This document shows, piece by piece, positions 11,505-21,594 of a stretch of 64,000 nt of DNA. Positions within the stretch are counted from its first letter, which is position 1. Each line of letters begins with the position of its first letter. The notes beneath the pieces were generated by a model that did not search any database, had not been told where the DNA came from, and saw nothing but the letters and a program-made list of their open reading frames with translations. The stretch spans positions 4,836,001 to 4,900,000 of the forward strand of contig JAHWDD010000004.1 in assembly GCA_023897205.1 (NCBI GenBank), written 5' to 3'. The DNA is from Exophiala sp. HKRS030 (Eukaryota > Ascomycota > Eurotiomycetes > Chaetothyriales > Herpotrichiellaceae). The position numbers and the translations under genes were made by a program.

Positions 11505-12419
11505 TTAAAACGTGCTGATGAAATCCAATAAAGCGAACAATAATGATGTCTCAACCCGACAACCTTCGTCCTGGTGTTTCCTACGCCGGAAGCCTTTCTT
11601 TAGCCAACCTCGAATAGCGTTTTCATCCATTCCTCGAACATTCTGTTGTGCAATTAAAATGGATGTATGACTACAAGGTACGGTGGATTCGCCTTGGAGG
11701 GAAGGATATGTCTTGCAGTCTGACTCCGGACCTAAGGGGCCCTGAGAGGCGTCCTCGGATTGGCCGGCGATTGTGTCGTCTTTAAGGGCTGATATAGATT
11801 CCATGTCCACCTCTGTCTTATGTTGCGGAATGAGACTGGGTTCTGGAATATGGAAGAGATGCACAGAGGCTGGCGTTATGAAAGCTGGTGATGGTTCCGG
11901 CGGTGAAGCCATTAGGGTGAAGGACCTGTCTACGACCATAGAATTCGTTGCCGCCAGGGAGGGTCGAGACTTGGATGTGGTAGCCATATCGGGTGAGCGA
12001 CTGGTGTCTGGGACCCATAAGGTGGTCTTTAGTGCCCCGTCACCCATTTTCTCTAGATGTTGTTGTCCTTCTGTTGGTGCCAACGACTCCGGAGTCACAT
12101 CTCCATCAGGATGCTCCTTAGCAGCCCGGTACTTCCAGTATCTGCAATTACTTTCTAGTTCCGCAATCCTCGCTCTTGCCTGTACGAGAAGATGTTCGCT
12201 ATGGTCAACCTTCTCTTCAAGGAAGGCGATATACTGTCGTCGTCGCTCACGGTGACGTCGCTGATTGTTCCGCACTCGGATCAGCGTGTGTGTAGGTGTT
12301 TTGTTTTGCGTCAGCCCGATAGAGGTAAATTGATTATCCGTTAGATGCATCTTGCCCCCGGAAAAAGAATTAGATGGATTGAACCGGAGGAAACTAACAA
12401 TGCTTGCGATTGAGATCAT
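11505..12419 (-). CDS. bZIP transcription factor
   Basis: This is a 304-codon frame starting at ATG 12419, with an alternative ATG at 12350 (MHLTDNQF). The basic region at about residues 48-63 is RVRNNQRRHRERRRQY, followed by a leucine-zipper-like coiled coil (AFLEEKV...LLVQARARIAELE). The middle is Ser/Thr/Pro-rich. The C-terminus GCRVETSLLFALLDFI resembles the end of the other bZIP protein near 50 kb (SCRVPNISVFELMD), so both may belong to one fungal subfamily with a conserved C-terminal Cys. Related bZIPs often regulate nearby gene clusters, but here the neighbours are pseudogenes. The target is unknown. Confidence 0.75.
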   Translation of the reverse strand: MISIASIVSFLRFNPSNSFSGGKMHLTDNQFTSIGLTQNKTPTHTLIRVRNNQRRHRERRRQYIAFLEEKVDHSEHLLVQARARIAELESNCRYWKYRAAKEHPDGDVTPESLAPTEGQQHLEKMGDGALKTTLWVPDTSRSPDMATTSKSRPSLAATNSMVVDRSFTLMASPPEPSPAFITPASVHLFHIPEPSLIPQHKTEVDMESISALKDDTIAGQSEDASQGPLGPESDCKTYPSLQGESTVPCSHTSILIAQQNVRGMDENAIRGWLKKGFRRRKHQDEGCRVETSLLFALLDFISTF

Positions 12420-12848
12420 AAGAGACGTTTCAAAAAGTCAAAACCTGGATAACGTCGCCAAGACTGGTGACATATCGACATGCATCACGCCACCACCGTA
12501 AAGAGGATAGCTCTTTACGATTCGCAGCAGGTCTGACATTTCTGCCAAGGGCCCCCAGAATTGCGGCCCTCTCCTTGAGAGATGGGATCAACGAATTAAG
12601 CGCACAATAAAAATCACTTGGCGGGATTGGTTGGAAGGTGAACATCAAGCGAGGAAGGGGAGGAAATGTCGAGGCCGCATATGGAACGGTACGAAGGCCG
12701 AAGCGTGTGCTTCTTGCCTCAGTGAATTGACAGCCTTCGTTCCAAATTCTGCATTACCTACAGACGCCGGAGGAGACATGTGAGCTACCAGAGCCACTGA
12801 AATCCTTACAACTGCAAGTTCCCACTGCACGAGACTCAAGGCAGAGTC
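12420..12848. other. Intergenic, no supported gene
   Basis: Two minus-strand frames (12430-12648 and 12645-12860) look moderately protein-like but match no family I know and have no obvious splice link. They may be promoter-side debris between the bZIP gene and the plus-strand relic. Confidence 0.35.
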
Positions 12849-14320
12849 TAAGATTTGCAATCAGTTATTCCTATATCTATCCATGGATCGGCACCTCTCG
12901 ACTTGCCTTCTGATGTACGACCCGGCAACCTCGACCCGCCATGCTTAGGGACTGCGATGGACCTCGATATATTACCCAATACTTAGCATCTGAGCCCAGA
13001 ACACGAGCCTGACCTTGTCGCTGATGGCGTAATCACCCTTTAGGACGCAGAAGGGTTTTTCACTTCATATTGCCAACATCTCGATCGGTTCCTCTACAAC
13101 GTCCTAGAAGAACATGATTCACTGACTAGCATCCGTAAAAGTTCTCCGCTCTTGACCGCCGTAATCTGTGTTGTCGGCGCCCTTCACACTTTTTTACCTC
13201 AATATCAAGCATGTTACGAGCATTTTGTTCAATTGGCATCTATCCGGCTATTCTCAAAGAAAAATACGTCCGACGACATCCGTGCCCTTTATATAGCCGC
13301 ATGCTGGCTCGGCGACATATCCTCTAGTCTCATTGGAGCAGGCAGGTTTCGCCATCACTCTCGATCTACTAGACCATATACTAACCTTACGATGATGTAG
13401 CGGTTCGTCTTGCAAGCGAACTAAGCATCCATCGGCATATACAGAACGCCGGCCATCAGAGAGACTGCTATCGAAATACTCGTTTATTCTACCTTGTATA
13501 CGTTTGCGACCGCCAATTATCGATTACCCGCGGAAGGCCCCCATTGGCCTGGGACTTCGGCTCCATTATTTCTCCTAAAGAGTTGCTTCAATCTGAATAT
13601 GCGACCAAGCTTGATGAGAGCCTCGTCAGTCAATTGGAACTTTGGTCTATAAGCACTCAAATCTTTGACCGATTTTACCTTGACCCCGACGATGACCTGC
13701 CAAATAGCTGGATTCCTCTAACCCAGCGTCTACGTACCGCCATAGAGACCTGGAAAGTCGAATGGGATGACAAACTCCTCGTCAATGAAATCGAGGCCGG
13801 CTTCGCATCCAAAGCAATCCCCTTGCAATATTACTTTACGAGATTATACCTATGTTCCGTTGCATTTCGGAGGCCGGCTATTTCACAAAGCAATCATCCT
13901 CGCTCGGAACTTGGTCTCGAATTTGCAGCAACTGCGATGCATTCTGCAGCCACAATTCTACAAGTAATCTTAACCGACAAGGAAATTCAATCTTACTTAT
14001 GCGAACTACCTGTTTACTTCAATGATATGATTGCCTTTACAATTACCTTCCTCTGTGAGGCGACGACGAAATATCTAGCCAATACGTGGATCGACAATGT
14101 TGAGATCAACGCCGAATTGGATGAACTGGTTCACGTTTTCCACCACAGTGCAGCTATCATCCAGCCTAAGCTTCCGTTGGCTGGTGTTATGAGCAGCATG
14201 CGACATTTAGTTGGCCGATTATAAACTCTTCGCCAGGCACAGGAAGAAGGGCATAGTCATCACCAGCAGACGCTATAGGATCAATCTTGTCAGCTGCTTA
14301 TTCAAAATAAGCAGCTGCCA
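12849..14320 (+). pseudogene. Decayed fungal-specific transcription factor (Fungal_trans type)
   Basis: The reading frame gives PDLVADGVITL, a stop, then DAEGFFTSYCQHLDRFLY and ALYIAACWLGD. After an intron (about 13346-13398, GTTTCG donor, CTAAC branch, TAG acceptor) it continues AVRLASELSIHRH and LFYLVYVCDRQLSITRGRP, then MAWDFGSI to MSSMRHLVGRL. This matches the middle homology domain of Zn2Cys6 regulators. The zinc cluster itself is not found. In-frame stops occur at 12984-12986 and 13041-13043, and the tail continues past the stop at 14222-14224 (TLRQAQEEGHSHHQQTL) and another TAG. All four can be derived from CAA or CAG by C-to-T change at CpA. This is a relic. Confidence 0.75.
14291..14317. 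repeat. Inverted repeat, 12-bp arms, 3-base loop
   Basis: CAGCTGCTTATT is followed by CAA and then AATAAGCAGCTG, a perfect hairpin. It lies at the 3' end of the transcription-factor relic. Confidence 0.8.
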
Positions 14321-14921
14321 GGTTAAAGGAAACGTTTAGCAGTAAGGGGCATTAGCATAACCTACAAAGGTTGTCAATTACTGATAATTAAGCAGCGAAA
14401 TTTCTTATGCCTTCTGCGCATAGCAATGACGTCGAAGGCGTTCGGGCAGGTGACTAATAAAGACTTAACAGTTGTCACCGCCTATCCATAATTGGCTCGT
14501 GAAATCGGAACATAGCCTCCCGCTTTCGCGACTTGCCTTCTATAGCACCCGCTCATAAGATAGTTAAGACGGACTATTTAAAGACGAGCTACCCAAGATC
14601 ATCGCATCAAATTTATTTCCGATTGTGCCGGAGCCTGCAGTATTTATCACTCGCATATCTAGGATCTCCCTGCCTTATATATCATTTCCTCATCAAAATG
14701 CACGAAAGCCAGGGCGCCAGCGATGGGTGCAATTTTATATGTCGGCTGAGAAGGACCGGTCCCAAAGATAAGATAACCGGGGCCAACAATACATATCAAG
14801 GAATAATTTCTGGGTAGAGGATGTTTCGCTCCTGCCTTCGAGAACCATGTGCAGAATTCCTCGGGACCCTAGTTATATATCAAACCCGCTCATGAATTAA
14901 ACAATCAACTAAAAGACTGGA

Positions 14922-16085
14922 TTACAGATAGTACTATTTCTAGAGGGTGTTGTTACCCAAGTCACCATTTCCGATCGAAAAGGTGGCTCGTATTTGTCGA
15001 TCAGCATTATCATAGGCATCGCGGTCATATTGGGGATGTTGATTGCGGGCCCGGTCTCAGGGGCCTATCTGAATCTAGCGATTACTTTTGCTTTTGTCGT
15101 ATTCGGGCGGTTCCCTCTTCAGGAACGGAAGGTATGGCGGAAGGAACAACCAGGGAGACAGCCTCGCTGGCAAGGCTGAAGTTACAGGTCACGTGATATG
15201 GACTGTGGATGGACTGAGTGGACTGCAGCGGTCCACCCGCTATCCCACAGTCCAGCTTGATAGAGGGCTATATAGGCATAGGACGGACCGCTCCTGAGGG
15301 AACGGTCTGTAGTCAACCTCGTTATCAATCCGACCCCTACCTTCTAGGTTTAGGATTATCTGATACAGATTCCTGTCTACTATACCTGTGGGCCCGTGCC
15401 CAGTATAGTTCCAGCATTGTCACTTCACTTGTCCCACTTATCAGTAAACGATAAGTCCCCGTTGCTCCCGCGAGTATCAGGTTCTTAACAGAAGGGCTCC
15501 TAGATTTATCATCTCTTAGGTACGTTTTCATAAATGCTGGAGCTCGCTATAATTTTGTTTTCCTTCTCTTTCTTTTTTTTTCAGTAGATACTAATCTCTT
15601 TAGCTTCTGGGTGGCTTTACTGGAGCAGCCCTAGTTTATACCAACTATAGAAGCGGCATTGATTTCGTTGAAGGACACAATATTCGCACCCATAAAACAG
15701 CAGTCATATTCAGCACTTATCCCCAGCCATATCTTACCAAAGTTAGTCAGCTATTCTCAGAGTTTCTGGCTACAGCTCTTCTCAGTATAGGCATATTCTC
15801 GATTTCGAATACTGAGCATACACAAGTAATCCGTGATTTGGCGCCTTTATAGGTTTTTCTGCTCATCCTATGCATCGGTGGTGCACTCGGCCTCGAGACG
15901 GGTTACGCTATGAATATGGCTAGAGACTTTGTCCCTCGTTGCTTTGCGTAAGCCCAACAGCAACCTATGATTTGAAAGGAGACTAACAGCATCGTAGCTA
16001 TTTTGCTGGTTACGGGCCTGAAGTAGCGTCTTATTTGGAGGACTCGTCTACAAGGCCTTTATGTACGATGACGATTTATCAGTTA
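14922..16085 (+). pseudogene. Aquaglyceroporin relic split by an LTR insertion
   Basis: The upstream part (about 14922-15115) reads EGVVTQVTISDRKGGSYLSI and then GPVSGAYLNLAITFAFVVF, the first half of a fungal aquaglyceroporin. The NPA box has become N-L-A, as a C-to-T change would produce. After inserted LTR-like DNA, the downstream part (about 15595-16085) reads GAALVYTNYRSGIDFVEG, then QLFSEFLATALL and GGALGLETGYAMNMARDF, interrupted by TAG near 15850. It ends with SYFAGYGPEV and, in another frame, GLVYKAFMYDDDLSVK. Aquaglyceroporins conduct glycerol, water and in some organisms arsenite, which is interesting beside an arsenic region, but this copy is clearly broken. Confidence 0.8.
15133..15490 (+). 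mobile_element. Decayed solo LTR inside the aquaglyceroporin relic
   Basis: The 3' half resembles the LTRs at 26963 and 30409: it shares GGTCACGTGA, TAGTCAAC-TCGTTA, CACTT-TCAGTAAA-GATA and the terminal CTTAACA, ending at 15490. GAAGG flanks both sides (15128-15132 and 15491-15495), a plausible 5-bp target duplication. The left end starts TA rather than TG, so the left boundary is uncertain. Confidence 0.6.
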
Positions 16086-16089
16086 AGTA

Positions 16090-16673
16090 AATACTATATT
16101 ATTTCTACCCACCACGGAGGCCCAGCACATCTCAACTTAACCTCAGTCGAATCGCTCGAACAATCCCGCTTTCTCGAGTGCTCACAGCAAGGTATTCCCT
16201 GCCGTCCCTAGGCCTACACCCGTTGTGCTGCTTTGACACATCTTTCCTTTGGTAACGGGACAGCAATTTCGGATCAAGGAAGTGTGATGGATTGCGGGAC
16301 AAAATGATATCCTCATGAGATGCCAAAATGTCGACAGCTTTATCGTCGGGCAAGCAACATGCTCGCCATAGTTCTAGCTATACAAAAAGCCGACGCGCTC
16401 TAATACCCGACTCCCCTATGAAGAGATCTTACAGTGACCAGATTATATCGCCTATTTCTGAGAACCCTCAGGCTACTCATCGTCCTCGAGTAAGCTCTTC
16501 TTCTAGCTAGCCTACAGCAAAGACTCTTCTATGGTCAACTAGACCCTGCTTAATATTCCTCCCCACAAGAAAATTGAATCACCTAACGTAGCCCGGAAGA
16601 ATATCGTGGGAATTTTGCTGTTCTGTATCAGAAAACGATCACACACAGCCGCCGAGGCAATATAGGATCCAAA
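16090..16673. other. Intergenic, no gene seen
   Basis: A 60-codon Ser-rich frame on the plus strand (16328-16510) has no family match. The right edge is the 3' flank of arrestin gene A. Confidence 0.4.
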
Positions 16674-18322
16674 TTAACTTACTCGGGGAGTAGAATCTTG
16701 GATAGGCGAATCATCATCGCAGAGGAGCGATTTGACCACGTCAGAGTTGTGCTTGTTGTGACTTTTCTCAATATTATACACGATCTGTAGTGGCACCTCG
16801 AGCACAAAATCTTTGACGTGCGCACCTGATATTTTGGCCCTGAGAACCAGACTGTATTGTCGCGAGGCGACTGCGCTGCAGAAAGATGGAGGGAGATCCA
16901 TTGGTACTCTCGCGACGATCGGGACGTTTGTAAACAGGAACGCAGATGTGGGGATGTTCTTGGACTGCTGTTGGTATGATATTTGCGCGTCGGAACTCAA
17001 TCTGCGCTCACTGGAGTCCGCTCCCAAGGATGGGAAAGCTATACTCTGTACGGACCAGGACCGTATAATATGCTTGACGGGAGGCAATGGTATGACTGCG
17101 TCATAAAGTCTGTGCGGGCCATTTATGGTGAGCATAGATTGACCTGGCAGTTTCGGAAAAGGTCGCATGGAGTAGAAGGTTTTCGCACGTAACCCAAGGA
17201 CGATCTTGACCTGAATTTGGTGGAACATCGCCATTAGTCGATAGGGATCCGCTCCTGAGCGTGAATCTTCCATTTTGATGGACACGTTGGTACTGATGAT
17301 CCCTGGTGAGTTTCTGTCGCTGAAGGTAATAGCAGGAGGTTCAGCCGTGGTAAGAGTCATCCTGTATTTGTCCGATCGTAATCTGTGCAGACGACACGAA
17401 AGTGTCTGACTCTCGACAAATTCTCCCGGGAAATCCCCGGTGTCGAGCGGGGGATTGGCCGCTCTAGAGACCCAGATAGGTATCTCCTGTATAGCCGTGA
17501 TGGTCGTTGGTTCTTGATCCGCATTGTGAATTTCTGCTTGGGCGATTAGGTGGTAGCCAATATTTGGCTGTGCATAAATTTTGCCCCCAACGTCATCTTT
17601 GAGTACCGGGCCTACACAAAGTGTTGGTGGAAGTTGGAGGCATTGTTGTGGTACGTGGGTTCCTTTTGTCAACACCTGGCGAGAGATGGTAAAATCGAAC
17701 GGCACCGTCGCGTTTACACCACTTGTCTCACTGTGTAAACCCATAGGCACGTTCTCGGGGATCAAGTCCTGGTGTTGGGATAAAAACTGCCCTTTTGTTA
17801 CCGTCTTCCCTTAAAATTTCGGTAAGCAATTTCGTAATTACCTTGTACGCAGATAAAGTTGGAATTTTTGCTGCTATACCGCCTGAATCTACCTTTTTTA
17901 TGTGAATACGTGAAACACCTACTAATTCATTAGCCACTTGCTGCTCGCGGTAAGTGAGAGCCTAGGGTCAAAGTGGTCTTACCGTCCAGCCTGATTCGGG
18001 CGTGAGCTAGAGTGATTGGGTCCTTGCTTTCAATCGAAAGGGTCCCAGTAACTCGCTCGCCTGGAAGCCAGTAGTTCTGTACGGAGGTCTTGGTCATCCG
18101 TCCCGGAGCTTTGTCTTCATCCACCGTGATCTTCATTCGAACTCGGCTGGGCGAGACTTCAGCTCTCGGCAGCAAAGCATGATGTGAACCAGCTGCAGCA
18201 AACAGGTGCTGGTTCATATCTTCAATCGTGCAGTCGTTAAATATTGAAAAGAACGTCATCTTCGAGGTCCGTTTGAGCTTATTGTCGGCGAGCCTTGCTG
18301 CCGTAAGATGAGACTGAAACAA
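16674..18322 (-). CDS. Arrestin-like protein A, three exons
   Basis: Exons are 18322-17983, 17918-17842 and 17768-16674 (introns of 64 and 73 nt), giving 503 residues. A later start at 18259 (MTFFSIF) is possible. The N-terminal arrestin fold reads NYWLPGERVTGTLSIESKD, then LAHARIRLDG just before intron 1. The middle has VPFDFTIS and QQCLQLPPTL, and the C-terminal domain has RAKTFYSMRPFPKLPG, PPSFCSAVASRQYSLVLRAK and FVLEVPLQIVY. This is the layout of fungal alpha-arrestin-like proteins, which in yeast bring ubiquitin ligases to nutrient carriers. No PPxY motif was found. The stop overlaps a GTAAGT, so a further 3' exon cannot be excluded. The same two intron positions recur in proteins B and C. 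A GTGACAAAGT copy lies about 230 bp upstream. Confidence 0.8.
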
Positions 18323-18548
18323 GTAGGCGTAGCTAGGCTACCACTGTCTTGTTGACCACGACCAACTGCGGCATCGCTGGGTTGATGTGTCGACCGAAGT
18401 GTTCGCTTCGTGCAATAGAGAACTGGTATATATAAACGCGGCGGCAAGGCCAATCCTGGCTAATCCCCCAATGAGCTCTTAGAAGGGTAACACGGGGAAG
18501 GGAAGAGGTCAAATGCCAAGACTAAATCTATCCAATTGGCAGGGCTGC

Positions 18549-18558
18549 GTGACAAAGT
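18549..18558 (+). promoter_or_regulatory. Candidate operator GTGACAAAGT upstream of arrestin A
   Basis: This is one copy of the recurrent GTGACWAAGY sequence of the island. It lies 227 bp upstream of the arrestin A start in otherwise non-coding DNA. Confidence 0.5.
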
Positions 18559-19149
18559 GCCGAGACATATACGCCTAGTCAGAACAAGTTCCACTAGCTC
18601 GTGAATTCGGATCTGGAAGGCTGGATTGTTGCTTTGTAAGGTAGCTCAGGGAGACCAGGCGTACAACGAAAAGCCAGGTTTAGCCCCCAGGGAAGGTGCA
18701 GAGATTTCATAAGATGAAAGCAGCGATGCATGGCCAATACTACTAGTAACCCAGCCCACGACCAGGCCATACCAGATCCGGGATTCGAGAAGCACGCCCC
18801 AATGACATATGCTCCCGAATGGAATCGTTTGGCCTTTCACTAAACTTGAGTCACTTTTCACGCTTAGGCTGCTCAGGATTTCGCTGGTCTGACTTGCATC
18901 TGGGTCAAGTAAATCTTGCAGACAGGCTGTTCGTGTGTTTGGTCGCTGACCGGTTCAGATTTATCATGCTTTGACCATCAGCGGCGGTCTTCAACGCGCA
19001 AAAGCTTTCAACGAGCACCCTTGGTTCAGAGAGATCGTGTTATTCTGCAATTAAATACCTGGTCTGGCGCTGACCACTATCACCGAATCACACAGATGGC
19101 GCCGGACTAGGAAATATGTCGGACTCTTGAAGTTTTCTCGAACTATGAG

Positions 19150-19477
19150 AACATTCGGCATGGGACTTTGTCTCAAGTTGGATTGAACTATTCCGATGAG
19201 TTCACTTCTCAAGTTTTCTTAAACGGGAGCGGCATAAGTTAGGGGAGCGAAGCGCGCCGAAGTAATCTGGTCCTTGAAATACAAGAATTGGAAACCACGG
19301 TGGCGCAGGCTCAACTTGCCGCGGCTTCACAGTCTAAAACAAGCTCGGAAGACAGAGACAGTTAGTGCTGCGATAGCCTTGATTCGAAGACTTCGGGACA
19401 AGGTAGACGAGCTGGAAGAGCAACGTCGTCAGGAAGAGCGTCGACAGGAACAGGAGAGTCGAGTTTGCCAAACCTGA
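19150..19477 (+). pseudogene. bHLH regulator relic
   Basis: Read across two frames, the sequence gives GLNYSDEFTSQVFLKRERHK and LGERSARRSNLVLEIQELE, then, after a frame change near 19350, TVSAAIALIRRLRDKVDELE. This aligns with the bHLH proteins at 27.5 kb (KKERHKLDERARRS) and 32.6 kb (GLNYPESFVSDTFSKQRTHA). The basic region keeps the His/Glu/Arg signature, but the frame is broken by stops. It sits between arrestin A and the MFS relic. Confidence 0.65.
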
Positions 19478-20798
19478 CAAGAGAGTCTAGCGCCACTTTT
19501 GTACTTCCACGCTCTTGCTTTGCTGGATCAGAGTCCTCGACAGGGTCCTTGGCCATTTGTAATTTTATTCTCTTCTTTAATTATCATTTTTCGCAACGCA
19601 GACTGAAGATTTAGATAGTGAGGGGTGGCAGAGAGCGACAAAGGTGGTGCTTCCCGGCTGCTTGTTTGTCGCTCTGTCATGCGTACAATATCATTGGCTG
19701 GTCCGCGACTTTAGCGCAAGACCCGGACATCCTCCTAACCAGCTCCCCCCTTAGCCTCCCCCTACGAGCATATGGCTTGCTGATCGGCTTTCACGTGGAG
19801 TGCGAGATGTGCAGACACCCTGTCGAAGCATGGAAATTGACGGTCTGAATGAACGCCAGGATCCTCCACCGCGAGAGCGCCAATGAAGTTCCATTGCACG
19901 AGAGGCTACCCTGTAGGGGCTGCCTGGTCTCGTGACAGTCACATGGTCGGCAATCTACCCTGCAGAGACGAAAATCGCTGAAGCCGACCCCGTTGGTCAT
20001 CACCCCGGACTAGCTGAATCTTTCGAGACAGGATTGGATACAGAGCGACCGCCTTGGACAGAAAGGCGTCGTCTTGGCTTTGTCACTGGACCAAAAGTCA
20101 TTTGCTTTAAAACAGAGGGGTTGCTTCTTGGAGCAAGATGCGAACCCCTGGTGCATAATCTGTACCCCCCCGACTGTGTCTTGGCGTCTTGTCAAAGAAC
20201 CTGAACGACTCGGATCCTCGATCTAGTAATGGCTTCGCTCTCATGTCGCCAAGGCTGACCGTGGGGAACCTCAAACTGCCCCACATGGCTGGTCAAAATG
20301 CCTCGCCTTCTGCCATTGCAGGAAACCTACTATTTGAGTGCCCTGCTGAAGCAATAGCAACGATACCCCAGGTCATTTTACGCTTGGGCGATCCTGGTTG
20401 CACATTTAAATATTGTGGCCGCTGTATTTAAGAGAGAACGGCCGGAAACCCCAATGTGCTGGTACTTCTGGCTCCTCTCATTCTTGCTACAGGTTGCTTG
20501 GGTTCAAGCACTGGATACCCCTGTCAAATTAAGAGTTTGCAAAGACAGGTTCGGGCGACTCCACGAGCAAATGCAACCTTCCACCTTGTCAATTGTAATT
20601 TGAATGCTTCGCTCCTGGAGCACCCACTTGCGCAGTAGACGGGCTTCAACTGGCACTCGGACTCTCAGATGCACATGGAGATCAAAAGAAAAAAGTTCGA
20701 AAACTTGCCCGATGTGTGGGTATGTGTGCTAGATATAGGGAGGCTGTACTTCCGGAGCAAAAACCTTACAATCCAGCACTCTACCAACACCATCCAGC
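19478..20798. other. Intergenic with one operator-like copy
   Basis: No supported gene. The complement of GTGACAAAGC lies at 20077-20086. CACGTG occurs near 19795. The DNA upstream of the MFS fragment contains short frames without family match. Confidence 0.4.
20077..20086 (-). promoter_or_regulatory. Candidate operator GTGACAAAGC
   Basis: Reverse-strand copy of GTGACWAAGY, about 710 bp upstream of the truncated MFS gene. A nearly identical local context (CTTGGCTTTGTCACTG) occurs at about 28285 upstream of the phosphate permease, suggesting duplicated promoter DNA. Confidence 0.45.
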
Positions 20799-21404
20799 AT
20801 GCATTCACCACTGGCAACAATTAAACACAACTGGAGGGCTTTCAGTCCGCATGAGAAGCGAAACATCGTAATTTACATTATCGGTATCATGCTGTGCAAG
20901 TTTGGTCTGGAAGCATTTACCGGCTCCATCATTGCCCTGGCTACCAATCGGTACGATTACGATGCTGCCAGGCAAAATACCACGCCAATCACCTTTGAAC
21001 GCATCGGTCTTCTTACGGGTCTGAATCAATCTTTCCAGTGCGTTGGATCGATTATTATCGCTCCCTTGGTGCGGCGGTTCCCTACCAAGAACGTCTTGGC
21101 GGCTGCCATCTTCATTTTCGGACTCTTTTCCGCCATAATACTCATCGTGGATGGGAGTACTGGTGGACGCATCAAACCATCAAACTGGTCACAGACTCAT
21201 GACGAGGAGGACTTCGCTTATTACGGAGACTACAATACCGACGGCATGATTCCCATCTATTGTTTTACAGGCATAGGTTACGGAATGGTGGAGCTTATTC
21301 GAAGGATCACCCCCAGGGACATTGTGGGTGGCGACGTGGAGAAACTACGGTGCATGGATGCAAAAATATCAGAGGCTGGGTTCCGCGGTTGGAGGCTAGC
21401 CTAG
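20799..21404 (+). pseudogene. MFS transporter, C-terminally truncated
   Basis: The frame starts MHSPLATIKHNWRAFSPHEK and reads a first helix (NIVIYIIGIMLCKFGLEAF), TGSIIALATNRYDYDAA, FERIGLLTGLNQ and IIAPLVRRFPTKNVL, then GDYNTDGMIPIYCFTGIGYG, ELIRRITPRDIVGGD and KLRCMD. This is the N-terminal half of a major-facilitator protein. Homology ends at about residue 190 and the frame stops at 201, whereas full proteins have around 450 or more residues. No downstream half is present before arrestin gene B. A second, shorter copy lies at 30818-31123. The substrate is unknown. Both are probably non-functional. Confidence 0.72.
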
Positions 21405-21594
21405 ATCCTGGGGTGTGAGTGTGTCACTGGGCACGTTTGATTGGAACCTGAGCAACCATCCCCCTCTCCAAGGGCATCATGTATCAAGCGCCACCTTATG
21501 ACCGGAATGATGGGGTAATGGCGTCGTAAAATTTTGGAAAGACCTCGACAACAAACGAGCTCTCTCGTGATAACTATTTTTCGATCATATACCC

